From Osedax fenrisi (lineage: Eukaryota > Annelida > Polychaeta > Sabellida > Siboglinidae), in contig OZ025243.1 in the NCBI GenBank assembly GCA_964019155.1, positions 37,393,479 through 37,457,478 on the forward strand: DNA of 64,000 nt, read 5' to 3'. Numbering within the stretch: the first letter of the stretch is position 1; each line of letters opens with the position of its first letter. Shown one piece after another: positions 1 to 11,220 of the stretch. Both the position numbers and the translations under genes were made by a program. A model generated the notes under the pieces. The model searched no databases, was not told the DNA's origin, and was given only the letters and a program-made list of their open reading frames with translations.

Positions 1-45
1 AGGTATATGTTAACAACTTTTAAGTAACCATACAAACATTGACAG

Positions 46-240
46 TCTAGAACTATGGCCCCGTTTATTCGAAGGCGATACACGTACCGTGTGAAGGAGA
101 ACCTCAGTGTGGGAACAGTGATAGGACAGCCTACCATGAATATATCCGGGTACGAGAACGAACACCTGTACTTCACCCTGGCGGATGGAAAGCTCACTAA
201 CGGTGATATCGAGATACACCGCAATACCGGACAGATACTC
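46..240 (+). CDS. Protocadherin exon: first half of a cadherin repeat
   Basis: Acceptor CAG at 43-45 and donor CTC|GTAAGT at 241; 65 codons, phase 0 at both ends. The peptide starts with a cadherin strand A pattern (MAPFI, then YRVKENLSVGT) and ends at TGQIL, where the next exon continues with VAGRLDRE, the usual calcium-binding LDRE turn. The exon may instead begin after the TAG at 48-50, so its start is uncertain by a few bases. Upstream exons are outside the window. Confidence 0.85.
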
Positions 241-432
241 GTAAGTTGTACAATGTACACTTAATATATTAGGATATATCCTATATATATATGTATATAA
301 TATATAACATATATATATAACGTATATAACATATATACTATATATGTATATATTTATACTTATTATCATAAATAAATATAAATGGTTACCGCAAAGTTCC
401 ATTTCCAGGCAAATTGTTTTTTAATAAGTTTT

Positions 433-479
<47 letters not shown>

Positions 480-1180
480 TTTATACAGTATACTCTACAC
501 ACTATACACATACTATACTCTACATTATACAGTATTTATAGTGTTACAATCTATAGATGTATCCGTATAAGATACGATTAAGAAATCCACTAATGTGTAA
601 TTAGTCGGTATTGTATATTGGTCTACTTACCGTTGTTGACCACTACTTATAGTAATGCTAAGTAGGCTATCGTTTAGTTCAATGCAGTGAGCATGCCGTA
701 TTGTACAATATTTATATATATATATATTATATAAAGTGAAGTCAGCATGTATATCGATAATAATTATTGTAATATAAACGGTCCTTATAAACGTTATTAA
801 ATATAAAAATATGTGTGATAACATACATTAACATAATAATAATAATAATAGTACTTACCCGAATAGATGCAGAACGAAGAGTATGTTGATCTAACCGAGT
901 GGCATATCTTTTATATTAAAATAACGACAACAAAATGACAGACGATAATAAATATAAAATACAAAAACGAACAGACGATACAAATTTATATAAAAAAATA
1001 GAACTATTCATATGGCTGCAATCAACCGATCGCGAAGCCTAAAACAATTTATGTATGTAAATATATCGATTATATTATGTAATAACGAGCGTATTGAATT
1101 AAATTCAATTCAATTTAAATGTCACTATAAGTGTATATTACATATTATATTACATTCATCGATATGCATGCATACTTCAC

Positions 1181-1232
<52 letters not shown>

Positions 1233-1339
1233 AACAATCAATATATATATATATTTATTCTATATTTCAGAAACCCCGCTAACTCAGACTTTTTTTAAAA
1301 TGGTAATTTGTTTTATACATATGTAAATACATTTAATAA

Positions 1340-1375
<36 letters not shown>

Positions 1376-3286
1376 CAGTATGCATACCCTTAGTCGAGCT
1401 AGCAGGAAATGTCACACGATGAAAATTGTGCAACGCTCGACTATCTCTGCTCACTCTGAATCTGCTTTCTCTGTGGTAGCTCCAAAATACTGGAATTCTC
1501 TACCATATGACATTAGGTGTTTGAAATCCTTGTCACTATTTAAATGTAAACTCTCCACGCACCTATTAACATTGTAACCTACCTTTTCCTTTATTTTTAT
1601 TGTACTTTATTTATTTTATTTTTGTTTCCTTCTCATGACGCCCATAACCACCACGTGATTTTGTAGTAAATAAAATATTTTAAAATAAAATAAAATAAAT
1701 ATATCATACATATATTCAGTCCCTTCAATTCTGAGATATCGAGAGTTAACTGTACCCATAGTATTTACAATATAGTCACGTGACATACATGTCCTCGTCA
1801 CAGGTGGCCGGAAGACTTGACCGGGAGCGAGAGGCCACGTTAACATTCCGCCTACACGTGTATACCCCGCGTAACCGCCACCACCCCCTATCTATCGCCG
1901 TCGTACTGATACACCTCACCGACGTTAACGACAACCTACCTGAACTGGTGTGGCCTAAGAAACCGCTCCGAGTGGATCCGGCCCGGAGTGTGGGTTACGT
2001 CATCGACTCGGTTCGTGCTACGGACAGAGATCTAGGCGATAATAGGAAACTACGATATCGACTAGGTATGTATATACGTCATTATAGAGTCTCGCTATAT
2101 TTTCAAAAACTACCAGCATCAGATCGTGTTCTGGTAGATACGAATAAAAAAATCTCAGATCGGGTATAATATTAAAAAATAACATATCGTATCATGTAAA
2201 GCTCATTATATACAGTATGTACATTGTACAATGTACGTTGTATACCATATATAGCAATGTATACATTGTACAATGTATTATAGTATACTAACGTATACGT
2301 TATACAACTATATATAGTAAATTATGTTTGTTAGGATGTACCTATATGTTGCCCTATGTGATATGATAAGTTGTATTTGTGCCCACTATAATCGTGATTG
2401 CGATAACTTTCTCAATATCTATTTATAGATATTATTAACATCTAAGTTATTAAGTCTAGGAATAATAAGTTAAATTATTACGAATTAATCATTGATTACG
2501 TTTCATAACGATTTAAATTAGTTTGTAAAGCTACACAAGTTATTATTTATTTATTATGAGGGTAAGTATAACAAAATCTCACTATAATTATATATGTGAG
2601 AATATAGACACCTGAAATATAATCTGCATATTAAGTGTGGTAAAAGCATTACATCTATAAAAAGAATATTAAAAGTCATTATAATAATATTACCTACAGA
2701 CTTTATGCAACAGATAACGTATTGTGTGTGTGTAGCTGAAGTAATGAATCATATCTATTTATAGTTCTGAGGCTTAAAATATAATATTTGTAACATTAAA
2801 TCCTGTAGTATTAAAAATAGACAACCATTCATGTGAATAAAATATAAGTTAATTAAAATATAATATAATTTTATAATTATATATATTGATCAATATATTA
2901 AAATATATTCATATGAATAGATAGGATTTATATGTACACCAGTTTGTATACATATAATGTATACCCATAGGTTCCATATATGATCTATATATGATCTATA
3001 TATACCTTATATTTAATTCTGATACTTATAATATCAATTATTTATATAGCCTGATATCAATTTATTATATACATATATTGATATCTTCAACCTATGGGGT
3101 AATGGAAGATAAGGAGGTACTGTTTATAACATGTATGATTATAGATATAAAGTTTATACAATATATTAAACAATCACTATATCTAAAATAATGAGTATTT
3201 TTTTTTCAAAATGTATCAATCATTATTTAAATTTATTACAGCATATTTTTGTTGGTACTTTCTTATCAATGCATTATTATATTTAT

Positions 3287-3327
<41 letters not shown>

Positions 3328-5974
3328 CTAGGATATATATACATATTAGGATATATATTATGGATATTAATATATATATTAGTGATCATCAAATTATATA
3401 ATATATTTATATTGTATTATATTATGTATTATTAATAATGTTGTAGTATTTGACTAATATTAAAGATAATAATATATTTTTAAGATAATATATTGTATTT
3501 CCTAATAAAAGAAATATAATTATAAATAGTGATAATATATACTTATTTAGTACATAGAGTATAGTATATATATATACAGAGAAAACTTAAAGAAGTAATA
3601 TTAACATATAATAACCTCTCAATATAATCAATATTGTTTACTATTTTATATGTATTTCAACCTATATGTTAATATTTACATATCCAATAAACTATATGAA
3701 CTAGGTTGAACTATGAATTTATAATATATATTATATAAATAATTATTTTATTCAATATATTAAATCTATACATATTAACAATTATATTACACACACATAT
3801 ATATATATAGTCAATGTATACTAGTTGGTTGATAAATTATACATACACCTATGATAATTGACACCTGTAATGCATAGGCTATAAACCATCTCAATACTGT
3901 ATGATTATGTTTAAAGTAATATATTATACTTATGCTAGAATATAATGTTGACTTACAATCATTGATACTATGCAAGTGTAATACTTACTGGTTTATATAT
4001 AGGTATACCTACTTTTATAAAAGTAATTTATTCTTAAATTACTATATACTATTAATTTAATTGTATAAAAAATAACAAAGAATATAATAATAATTTACTA
4101 ATTTATTATTTAATACCATTGGGTAATGATTCATTAGTAATAGCAAAGATTTTGCGAAGCAAAGATATAACACTCCCTATGCATGCAACATAATTTAGTA
4201 ATAGCCCCAACCGCTGCTAGCAGTAGTATCGAAATCACTGAAATAGATTTAGGTTCGGCTCTGTTTGCATACAACAATGTTTTCATTGCTCTATTAAATT
4301 ACATGCAATATAAATTAGCTTTTACTTACTAAATATATACTTATAGCATTTAAAACATAAATATCATATTTGATTGTTATATATTAGTAATGAACACTTA
4401 GTTTTCATCATATAAATATTAATTTAAAGCATACTATTTAACATTTTAAAAGTGTATAGTTAAATACGAATTTACATTATAAACAACACATAGTTCCTAA
4501 AAGTAACCCGCTATAGGTGGCACCAGGGTATTTTGTATACAAATTCGAATTACACGATTTCGCGTAAGTGTTATATCTTTCCTTCGGAAAATCTTTGGTA
4601 ATAGTATGTGAAAATATACATCATGTAAGTTTAAACCCATATGTCTACATTTTGTATATATGCATTGCATTTTAGTTATAATGCTCCTATCACCTCTTTA
4701 ATCCTCAGAGTGTCTAAAGTTATGCATTTCCAATAAACCTTATCTTATGTAACATAGACATTATATATTCTATGCATTACTACTGTTTCTAAAAAATCTA
4801 ATAACATATTTATTCAAAATTGACTGGATAATTTTATAACAATATAAACAATATAAATATTGTTTTCAAACTGAATTAAAAATAAAATGCATGTGTTTTA
4901 CAAAATATATTATTAAAATACTTGAACAAATTAATTGAATATATAGATAGACACCTGTTTGTTCATTTTTCTACCATCGTCCATTACTCCTTCATACAAT
5001 ATGTTTACGCTATTTATTATTTTAACTAAATCGATAATATACTAGAAAATTAGAGTTATAGTAAAAATTAAAATAGATAATTTATAAAACGACATATTTA
5101 TATAAAATATGTAAATATTAAATCATAACATTAAATAGGCATTAACATTATAATTCCATGGAAACATTACAATTCAGCTTAATCGTATAAATTTGTGCCC
5201 AATATATTCTCTTCCGTCCCATATATATTAATAATTATATTAACTATAATACATATCTACCTCCGCATTATAGAGAACCAGGACTACATCGGTATAGATG
5301 AACTATCGGGCAAGCTATTCGTGATGTCACAGCTACCCCCCTCCGGTACAGTGATTCACTTGCAGGTCACCATATCAGACAGCGGTCTACCTCGCCTGTC
5401 AATCAAAGTAGACGTCGTGGTAGAGGTCACGCGACCACAACCCCTGGCGGTGAGCGGTAGCTCTTCCCTTACTGAAAAGGACATTCTGTTGATATGCGTG
5501 TCTGTTTCAGCCACTGTGGTGTTGGTCGTAGCCATGCTGACCGCTATAGTGTGTCTGTGTCGTAAGAGTGGCCGGCGGAGGGGTGATGAGGGCAAACTAT
5601 CTCAACAGAAGGCGGCCTACAATAATATGGTAGGTTGTAGATAATAAGTCGCAGTGTACATTGTACAACATATACAATATATATATATATATATATATTA
5701 ATAGAAATTTATGATATATATAATGCTGCCTTTACCACATAAATGGAGACGGATTATCTGGCAGATAGTTGTCATGGATATCCACGAGAATGATTTTATA
5801 ATACTTTTATAGGATTTTAGTGTAAAGACTAAAATATTATCCATCTACCTGATTTATTTAGAACTTAAGTTCTGTTCTAAGAACAATTGTTATAAAATAT
5901 CTGGCAGTTTTATGTAGTTATTTACATAAATATCTTCTATTGAATTTATCGAATTAGCATTTAATTAATATATA

Positions 5975-6049
<75 letters not shown>

Positions 6050-9000
6050 CAATCAACAACATCATGGATTTAATTTTTATAAATATTATGTAATATGAAT
6101 AGGTTTTGCACATTTTACAATCTGAATTGATTTTAATTAAATTTTTCAAAATTGATAAAATTTCGTTTTATTAAAATCATTAATTGTTATATAATATGGA
6201 AAGTATTGCTTTTCAATTTAATTAAATTCACATTTTATTTTTCTTAAAAAAACTAAAATCTATATATATATTTAGAATATAAGATATATAACAATTATAT
6301 TTAATTTAATAATAATACTTTCTATTTAGTATATTTACAATATTATGATGTGATATTAACATATCCATCATCTGTTCTAAATAAATACAATTATTCTAGC
6401 GGATATCTTTGAAATAATTATCTGACAGATAATCCAACTATTTTGTTATTGTGAATGCAGCTTATGATATATAATCTAACTTATCTTATATTACATTTTT
6501 AAATCATGGGTTTAGAGTATTATTACCAGGGAGCCCTTACTACCTGGTATTACTTTCTGATAAGGTATTTACTTTATAATGGTTATTTTGATATCTAAAA
6601 TGTCTATTTTATATAATTTGAATATTTCAAATATATATAAACAAATATATGTATTTCATCAATTATAATAATATATTATTGTTATAGTTTTCTTATCATA
6701 TAATTATAAATATTAACTATTTAAAAATTAATTGATTAATTTTATAAATACTAATGTCATCATCTTGAGAACTAAATGTTTAAACTAATATTAAAACTTC
6801 ATTAGAACTATTTACAAATTTTGATTGTTAATATATATATACAAATATATTAAACATAGGTGCTTTAATTTATATTAAATATACAAAAATGCTAACAATT
6901 AAAGATTTTTTAAATCGCATTTTATACCAATTTAACTATATATCTATAGCGATTCATTATATAATCATCACTATTTTTACAGCAAGAATTTTCTCCAGGA
7001 CTATTATCAACTGGTGACCCCATTACGGTGTGTATTTAATCATATCTAGTGACTCTTAAGATATATAATTATAATAATTAGTATGTAATAACAATTAAAA
7101 CAACATAGTATGTTTAACTTTATTTTTTAGTGGGATACTATATAGAATAGATATTGCATTGTAAATATAGGCTTATGTTTATTACACTATTAATAAATAT
7201 GTATAAGTTTATTATATATATATGTATAAACTTATTTAAAAAATCAGAAATTTAATAACTATATAAATATATTAACTATAACAAAAAGAAACACATTTAA
7301 ATGTGAAGTCATACTTACAAAGATTAGTAGTTTTTTATAGATCAAACATAATATAAATATATGAATATTGTCAAATTCGGGTATTTCTTTCGAATATTAT
7401 CAAATACAGTTGTCGCAGGCGAAAGTGCAACTTCACCTTTAGGCGTCACTAAATGCATACACATATATGCATATATAAATATATATACTGATCATTATAC
7501 ACACTGAATTGTAGAGAGAAGATGACCTCCACAGTGATATCGGTTCAGTGACCGACAGCGGCAATGGTTACAGTGAACAGGGAGATAAAGTTAATCATAA
7601 AGGTTATCACCGTACTAGCTATTATTTATTAATAAGATACTAATTAATATTTCAAATATATACCTATTTTAGAAAGTCATTCTTATAACATCTTAATAAA
7701 TTTATTAATAATTATATATATTTATTTTAATTAATTATTTTTTTATTTAAATATGTTTATTATTTTTATTCTCAAGCAATACTAGAACTTTAGTGAATAA
7801 ACGTTAAACTAGATTAGATTAGTCTGCAGCTATGCGCATGATATATAAGTAGTAGCCTGCTTTACTTATTGTGTGTGTTTCGTTTAGTCCTTATAGCCAA
7901 TAGCCTATCGTACCCACACAGCATTCAGAGACATACACTACCGTCGAGTCTCTTTAACACAGGTAAACCACGCCCCTAACCACACCCCTAACCGCAGTGT
8001 TGGTCTGTGTTGTTATTACTGTTATAATTGTTATCGCTATCATTGTGTTCTAATCACGCATTCAGATGATAGTGGTGATGTTAACGTGAACCGTTCTTTC
8101 CTTCATGTGCTATCACTATCGTACGTTCTCATTCGTCTACTTTAAACACGATAATTCTTGAAATCTGCACCAACCTGCAGTTTTTAATACGTTTATATTA
8201 TAAATATACAGATGTAACTGAATATTTTCATGTTTATTTATATGTTCGCTTACTTTATATAAAAATGAGATGTGATATTAACATTACTAATATGTAAAGG
8301 GTAATATGGTGATATTTAGTTAATACTAAACAAAGTTAGTGGATACAATTTGCTAACTTATATTATAGCTGCATTTTTGCATTACCTTGTTCTTAACCCC
8401 ATCTTTAATTAAGATTCACCTGTCATCGTTTTTCAAATGTCGTGTGTATATCATAATATCTCACATCGATGATATTTACGTCACACTAGAATATCACTAA
8501 CTAAGCATCGCTATACTAACATCATCGTCCGATCACACACGTGTAAACTTCCCCACCTATATGCATGTAACCCCCCAACCCTTACACCTACACCTACACA
8601 CACAGATGCTACAATAACTAGTGATCCTAAAGCAATGACAGCAGTGACAGGAGAGGTGACACTGACCACATTTATAACACCTCAATGCGTACGAATGAAC
8701 TCTACATCTCCCACGACCTTGAAGAAAGAAGTGCGCTTCATCGACATCAACCATTAGATTTAGTGTAAATACCAAACACAACAACACAATCATGTACATA
8801 TATACCTATTTAACTATGCGTTTTTACTTATTTTTTGTATACCAAAATGAATTATCGACAAAGTATTATATAATAATAAAATATTTAATATTTTTAATTT
8901 ATTACAACTGAAATTTTATAGGAATTTATTAATAAATATTTATAATATTTTTAGTAAAATAGTATTATTTCAAGTAATATATACAGAAAAATTAATAAAA

Positions 9001-11220
9001 TTAATGTATAAATAGAGAGGTAGTGATTTGTTATATGTGATATATAAAGTTCATACAAAAATATAGACTATAATATACTTAAGTATTATTAATTAATAAT
9101 AGTAATACTAGTATCATTATATAATTAAATACTGAGATAAATATATACTATAGTTAGTATAGGAAATGTGGTATTATAATTAAACAAATTTATCATTTAA
9201 ATTTTGTTCACACTAAAATTATATTATAGATTATATAAAATTGTTGATATTTGTAAAAATAATGATATATTAAAATAAAATATCACTTTGTTGATCAGTA
9301 TAACAATATACAGCATGCCATCAAGGGCAATGCAGTCATCGAGGCTATATAGTAATGCTAAGTTTGATTGATAGATGAGGTATATTCTATTTCAGTGTCA
9401 ATAATAATCACTTGTGATTCTCCACGTGAACACTCATTAACCCATTTATTATAAATAGGTAAACATAAATACATTTTTATCAATATTTACCTGAATATAT
9501 TGAATCTTGCTCACAAGTGTACATATATGTGTATGTATATTGATTTGATTATTTATATCAACTTAAATCTATTAGATCAAATTAAAAAAATAGTTTTAAT
9601 ACATATTCTATAATACACCAAAGAGTATAATATATATATATATATTAACAATATAATTTCTAAAAATTATGAATATGAAAATTATATTTATATATGTAGA
9701 AATAATAATATTATGCAATACTATTTAGTTACATTTATATTACTGTACCACACCTTAACAATTTATAGTAATTATAATTAATCTTATTATTCATACTCAT
9801 TTTAGTAATAAATTTACTATTAATTATTATTTAGATTGATTTATTAAGCAGTATATGCAAAGCCTCATTATAATTAATGATATTCAATGTATGTAAACAA
9901 TAATAATATATTCATTATTCATAACAAATATAAAACTACATTATATGTGAAGCTGAGCGAAAAATTATATAATAATAATAATTAAAATAATAAATATTAA
10001 AATAGTAAATATTAAAATAACAAAAATGAATATAATAAATATTAAAATAATAATTATTAAATAATAAATATATATATATATATATAATATAAGTAATAAT
10101 ATATTAGTAACCTACATATAAGTATAGCAATGGTTTCTAAACGATAGCAATAATAACAATGCATGAGATCACGGGGAGAGATCTTTAGGTAATGGAATGT
10201 GGCAATTATAAAATGTATGTAAAAAAATGATAGAAAAAACAGAGAATACAAATATATATCTCAATATGGGGTGTATATTTGTAAGTATAGCTAGTATCTT
10301 TACAAAATAATAATATATATATAGTTATTACTAATTAAGTAAATGTATATATTATAATAGGGTGTATCCGTCGATACGACGCACCTAATTTCAATAACAT
10401 TAAAAATATAAAATATCATACAATAATAATAGAATTATCAATAATTGCATTAATTCATGAGTTACATGTAAATATAATCAAGGAGATGTTGCTCTCAATC
10501 TACTGCGATGTAATGCTGTATTCGATACATGCTTGTAATCTAAATATATACTTTATTTCGCATGTTTAATACTTGATTATGAAGACATGTGGGGTTGTTG
10601 TTCTGAGAAAATAAATTGTCCCAGAGCAATATTTAACATTATAGAGATATCTAAGGATTGTCCTAGTATAGTCCTAGGAAAAGTTATTTTCTTAGAACAA
10701 CTGGCCTCAGCTATTGATTCGTAAATCAAAAATCTTATTCCAAGACTATAATGAAATACGATAAAATCATTCAACCGTAAAATTAAAGTTTCTAATAATA
10801 TTCGTATGTAGCAACATGCTATCCTCTATGTATATAATAAGTAAGATAAACGAAAGTGTAAGTAATGAATAGATCAAACTTATATAATAACTACACACTG
10901 GATGAATATATACATTTCTTCATTTATATTATCCTTCGTATACAAATATATACATATATATATTCATATGTATCTATAGTTTAGATTCATCGGATACTAA
11001 GCATCACCATAGTACTGTACACCTATCCTCTGCGTGTGTGGATACTAATTATGACTCGGAGGTAATTTCCTTTACGCAATTATTATCTTTAATCGGCTCT
11101 TCTGATTGGTTCGTCGTCTCGGAATGTTCTAGCAAAGACTCTCGTACTTGTCCTTCGTTGCAAGATTCCGGATTCTCTTCGATGTTGACTACTATCGGCG
11201 AATCACCTGACAGGTGGTAG
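46..11220 (+). CDS. Protocadherin-like adhesion receptor, 3' part of gene (multi-exon)
   Basis: Calcium-dependent cell-adhesion receptor of the plasma membrane; the 5' part lies outside the window. Exons read from frame and splice sites: 46-240, 1804-2065, 5274-5629, 6983-7027, 7515-7602, 7888-7962, then a terminal exon at 8066-8145, 8606-8757 or 10985-11220. Phases agree at each join (0, 1, 0, 0, 1, 1). The protein shows two cadherin repeats (RVKEN, TGQIL|VAGRLDRE, DVNDNLPEL, ATDRDLGDN), one membrane helix (ILLICVSVSATVVLVVAMLT) and a cytoplasmic tail with DSGNGYSEQGD, like the DSGxGxS(D/E) stretch of delta-type protocadherins. The family assignment is firm; the subtype is inferred from the tail only. 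The terminal exon choice is unresolved. An AATAAA lies at 11403-11408, about 180 bases after the last stop. Confidence 0.85.
830..1180. repeat. Dispersed repeat bounded by (AAT)n and (TA)n, copy 1
   Basis: After an (AAT)n run come the marks 'gagtatgttgatctaaccga' and 'acagacgataataaatataa', and the unit ends at a (TA)n run near 1180. Similar sequence in the same order occurs at about 37890-38190, and the ends of the unit recur at 34480-34700. No coding capacity seen. It is probably a non-autonomous element or an old duplicated unit. Confidence 0.6.
1372..1710 (+). mobile_element. 3' end of a non-LTR retrotransposon (CR1/jockey-like LINE)
   Basis: The plus-strand frame 1372-1577 ends APKYWNSLP...LSLFKCKLSTHLLTL and a stop. 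This is the typical last segment of the reverse transcriptase ORF of CR1/jockey-type LINEs. A short AT-rich 3' UTR and an (AAAAT)n-like tail follow (about 1660-1705). The fragment begins directly after a (TA)n run, so it is 5'-truncated; it lies inside a protocadherin intron. Only the C-terminal about 65 residues remain, so it is inactive. Confidence 0.8.
1804..2065 (+). CDS. Protocadherin exon: end of one cadherin repeat, linker, start of the membrane-proximal repeat
   Basis: Acceptor CAG at 1801-1803 and donor CTAG|GTATGT at 2066; 262 bases, ending in phase 1. It encodes LDRE, then LIHLTDVNDNLPEL (the DxNDNxP inter-repeat calcium linker), then a new repeat with ATDRDLGDN and LRYRL. All calcium-ligand positions I can recognise are intact. 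The exon is much more GC-rich than the introns on either side. Confidence 0.92.
2066..5273. other. Long AT-rich protocadherin intron
   Basis: 3.2 kb between the exons ending at 2065 and starting at 5274. It holds (TA)n runs (for example 3290-3325), many short TATA-rich palindromes and one inverted-repeat element (4135-4608). I see no exon-like GC island or long open frame. Confidence 0.7.
4135..4608. mobile_element. MITE-like element with about 35-bp terminal inverted repeats
   Basis: The left end (AATAGCAAAGATTTTGCGAAG...GATATAACACT) is the inverse of the right end (AGTGTTATATCTTTCC...AAATCTTTGGTAATAG) with a few mismatches. The interior is non-coding and more GC-rich than the surrounding intron. 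The short length, inverted termini and lack of an ORF suggest a MITE. A target duplication could not be fixed; TA-rich flanks make it ambiguous. Confidence 0.6.
5274..5629 (+). CDS. Protocadherin exon: last cadherin repeat, transmembrane helix, start of tail
   Basis: Acceptor TAG at 5271-5273 and donor ATG|GTAGGT at 5630; it completes the split codon left by the preceding exon (G|AG). The repeat carries DELSGKLFV and ISDSGLPRLS, but has LPPSG where an LDRE would be expected, so calcium ligation here looks degenerate, as is common in membrane-proximal repeats. The membrane helix is followed by the basic stop-transfer sequence CRKSGRRR and then the tail (KAAYNNM). Confidence 0.92.
5981..6047. 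repeat. (TA)n microsatellite
   Basis: About 67 bases of nearly perfect TA repeat in a protocadherin intron. It is one of dozens in the window. Confidence 0.95.
6983..7027 (+). CDS. Protocadherin cytoplasmic exon, 15 codons
   Basis: Acceptor ACAG at 6979-6982 and donor ACG|GTGTGT at 7028, phase 0 on both sides. It encodes QEFSPGLLSTGDPIT. Support is frame, phase and composition only; the short length and the weak donor keep confidence moderate. Confidence 0.65.
7515..7602 (+). CDS. Protocadherin cytoplasmic exon with DSGNGYSEQGD motif
   Basis: Acceptor GTAG at 7511-7514; the donor AAAG|GTTATC at 7603 gives phase 1, which matches the following exons. A second possible donor at 7590 (GTTAAT, phase 0) would break the phase. 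The peptide is acidic and serine-rich (REDDLHSDIGSVTDSG...), resembling the conserved tail motif of delta protocadherins. Confidence 0.8.
7888..7962 (+). CDS. Protocadherin cytoplasmic exon
   Basis: Acceptor TTTAG at 7883-7887 and donor ACACAG|GTAAAC at 7963. It enters with two bases of a split codon and leaves with one, fitting the exon before it and all three candidate terminal exons. It encodes LIANSLSYPHSIQRHTLP plus a short serine-rich end. No known motif. Confidence 0.7.
8066..8145 (+). CDS. Possible alternative terminal (or internal) protocadherin exon
   Basis: Acceptor TTCAG at 8061-8065. Joined to the preceding exon (G|AT) it encodes DDSGDVNVNRSFLHVLSLS and reaches TAA at 8143-8145. 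It also contains a strong donor-like site, TC|GTACGT at 8121, but that would leave phase 2, which no later exon I found accepts. It may be a short alternative terminus, a cassette exon or chance. Confidence 0.4.
8606..8757 (+). CDS. Alternative terminal protocadherin exon (C-terminus KKEVRFIDINH)
   Basis: Acceptor CACAG at 8601-8605; it continues the same split codon (G|AT) and stays open for 50 codons to TAG at 8755-8757. The peptide is threonine/serine-rich and ends KKEVRFIDINH. GC content is raised across the open part and falls immediately after the stop; an AATAAA lies at 8875-8880. It is mutually exclusive with the exon at 10985-11220 because both carry a stop. Confidence 0.6.
8758..10984. 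other. AT-rich stretch between alternative protocadherin terminal exons
   Basis: Intron for the long isoform and 3' flank for the short one. It is composed of A/T-rich sequence with small (TA)n and (AAT)n runs. I find no convincing exon on either strand. Confidence 0.6.
10985..11220 (+). CDS. Terminal protocadherin exon (C-terminus GESPDRW)
   Basis: Acceptor TTTAG at 10980-10984; the frame is open from the first base through TAG at 11218-11220. The peptide has a histidine run (TKHHHS) followed by serine-rich sequence (SLQDSGFSSMLTTIGE) typical of protocadherin tails. Phase matches direct splicing from the donor at 7963. Confidence 0.7.

Noticed and set aside
5961..6149. YIYIYI-type open frames here and at 1012, 1308, 15428, 17486, 56484, 56658, 58340
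   Set aside because: They are translations of (TA)n microsatellites (alternating Y and I).
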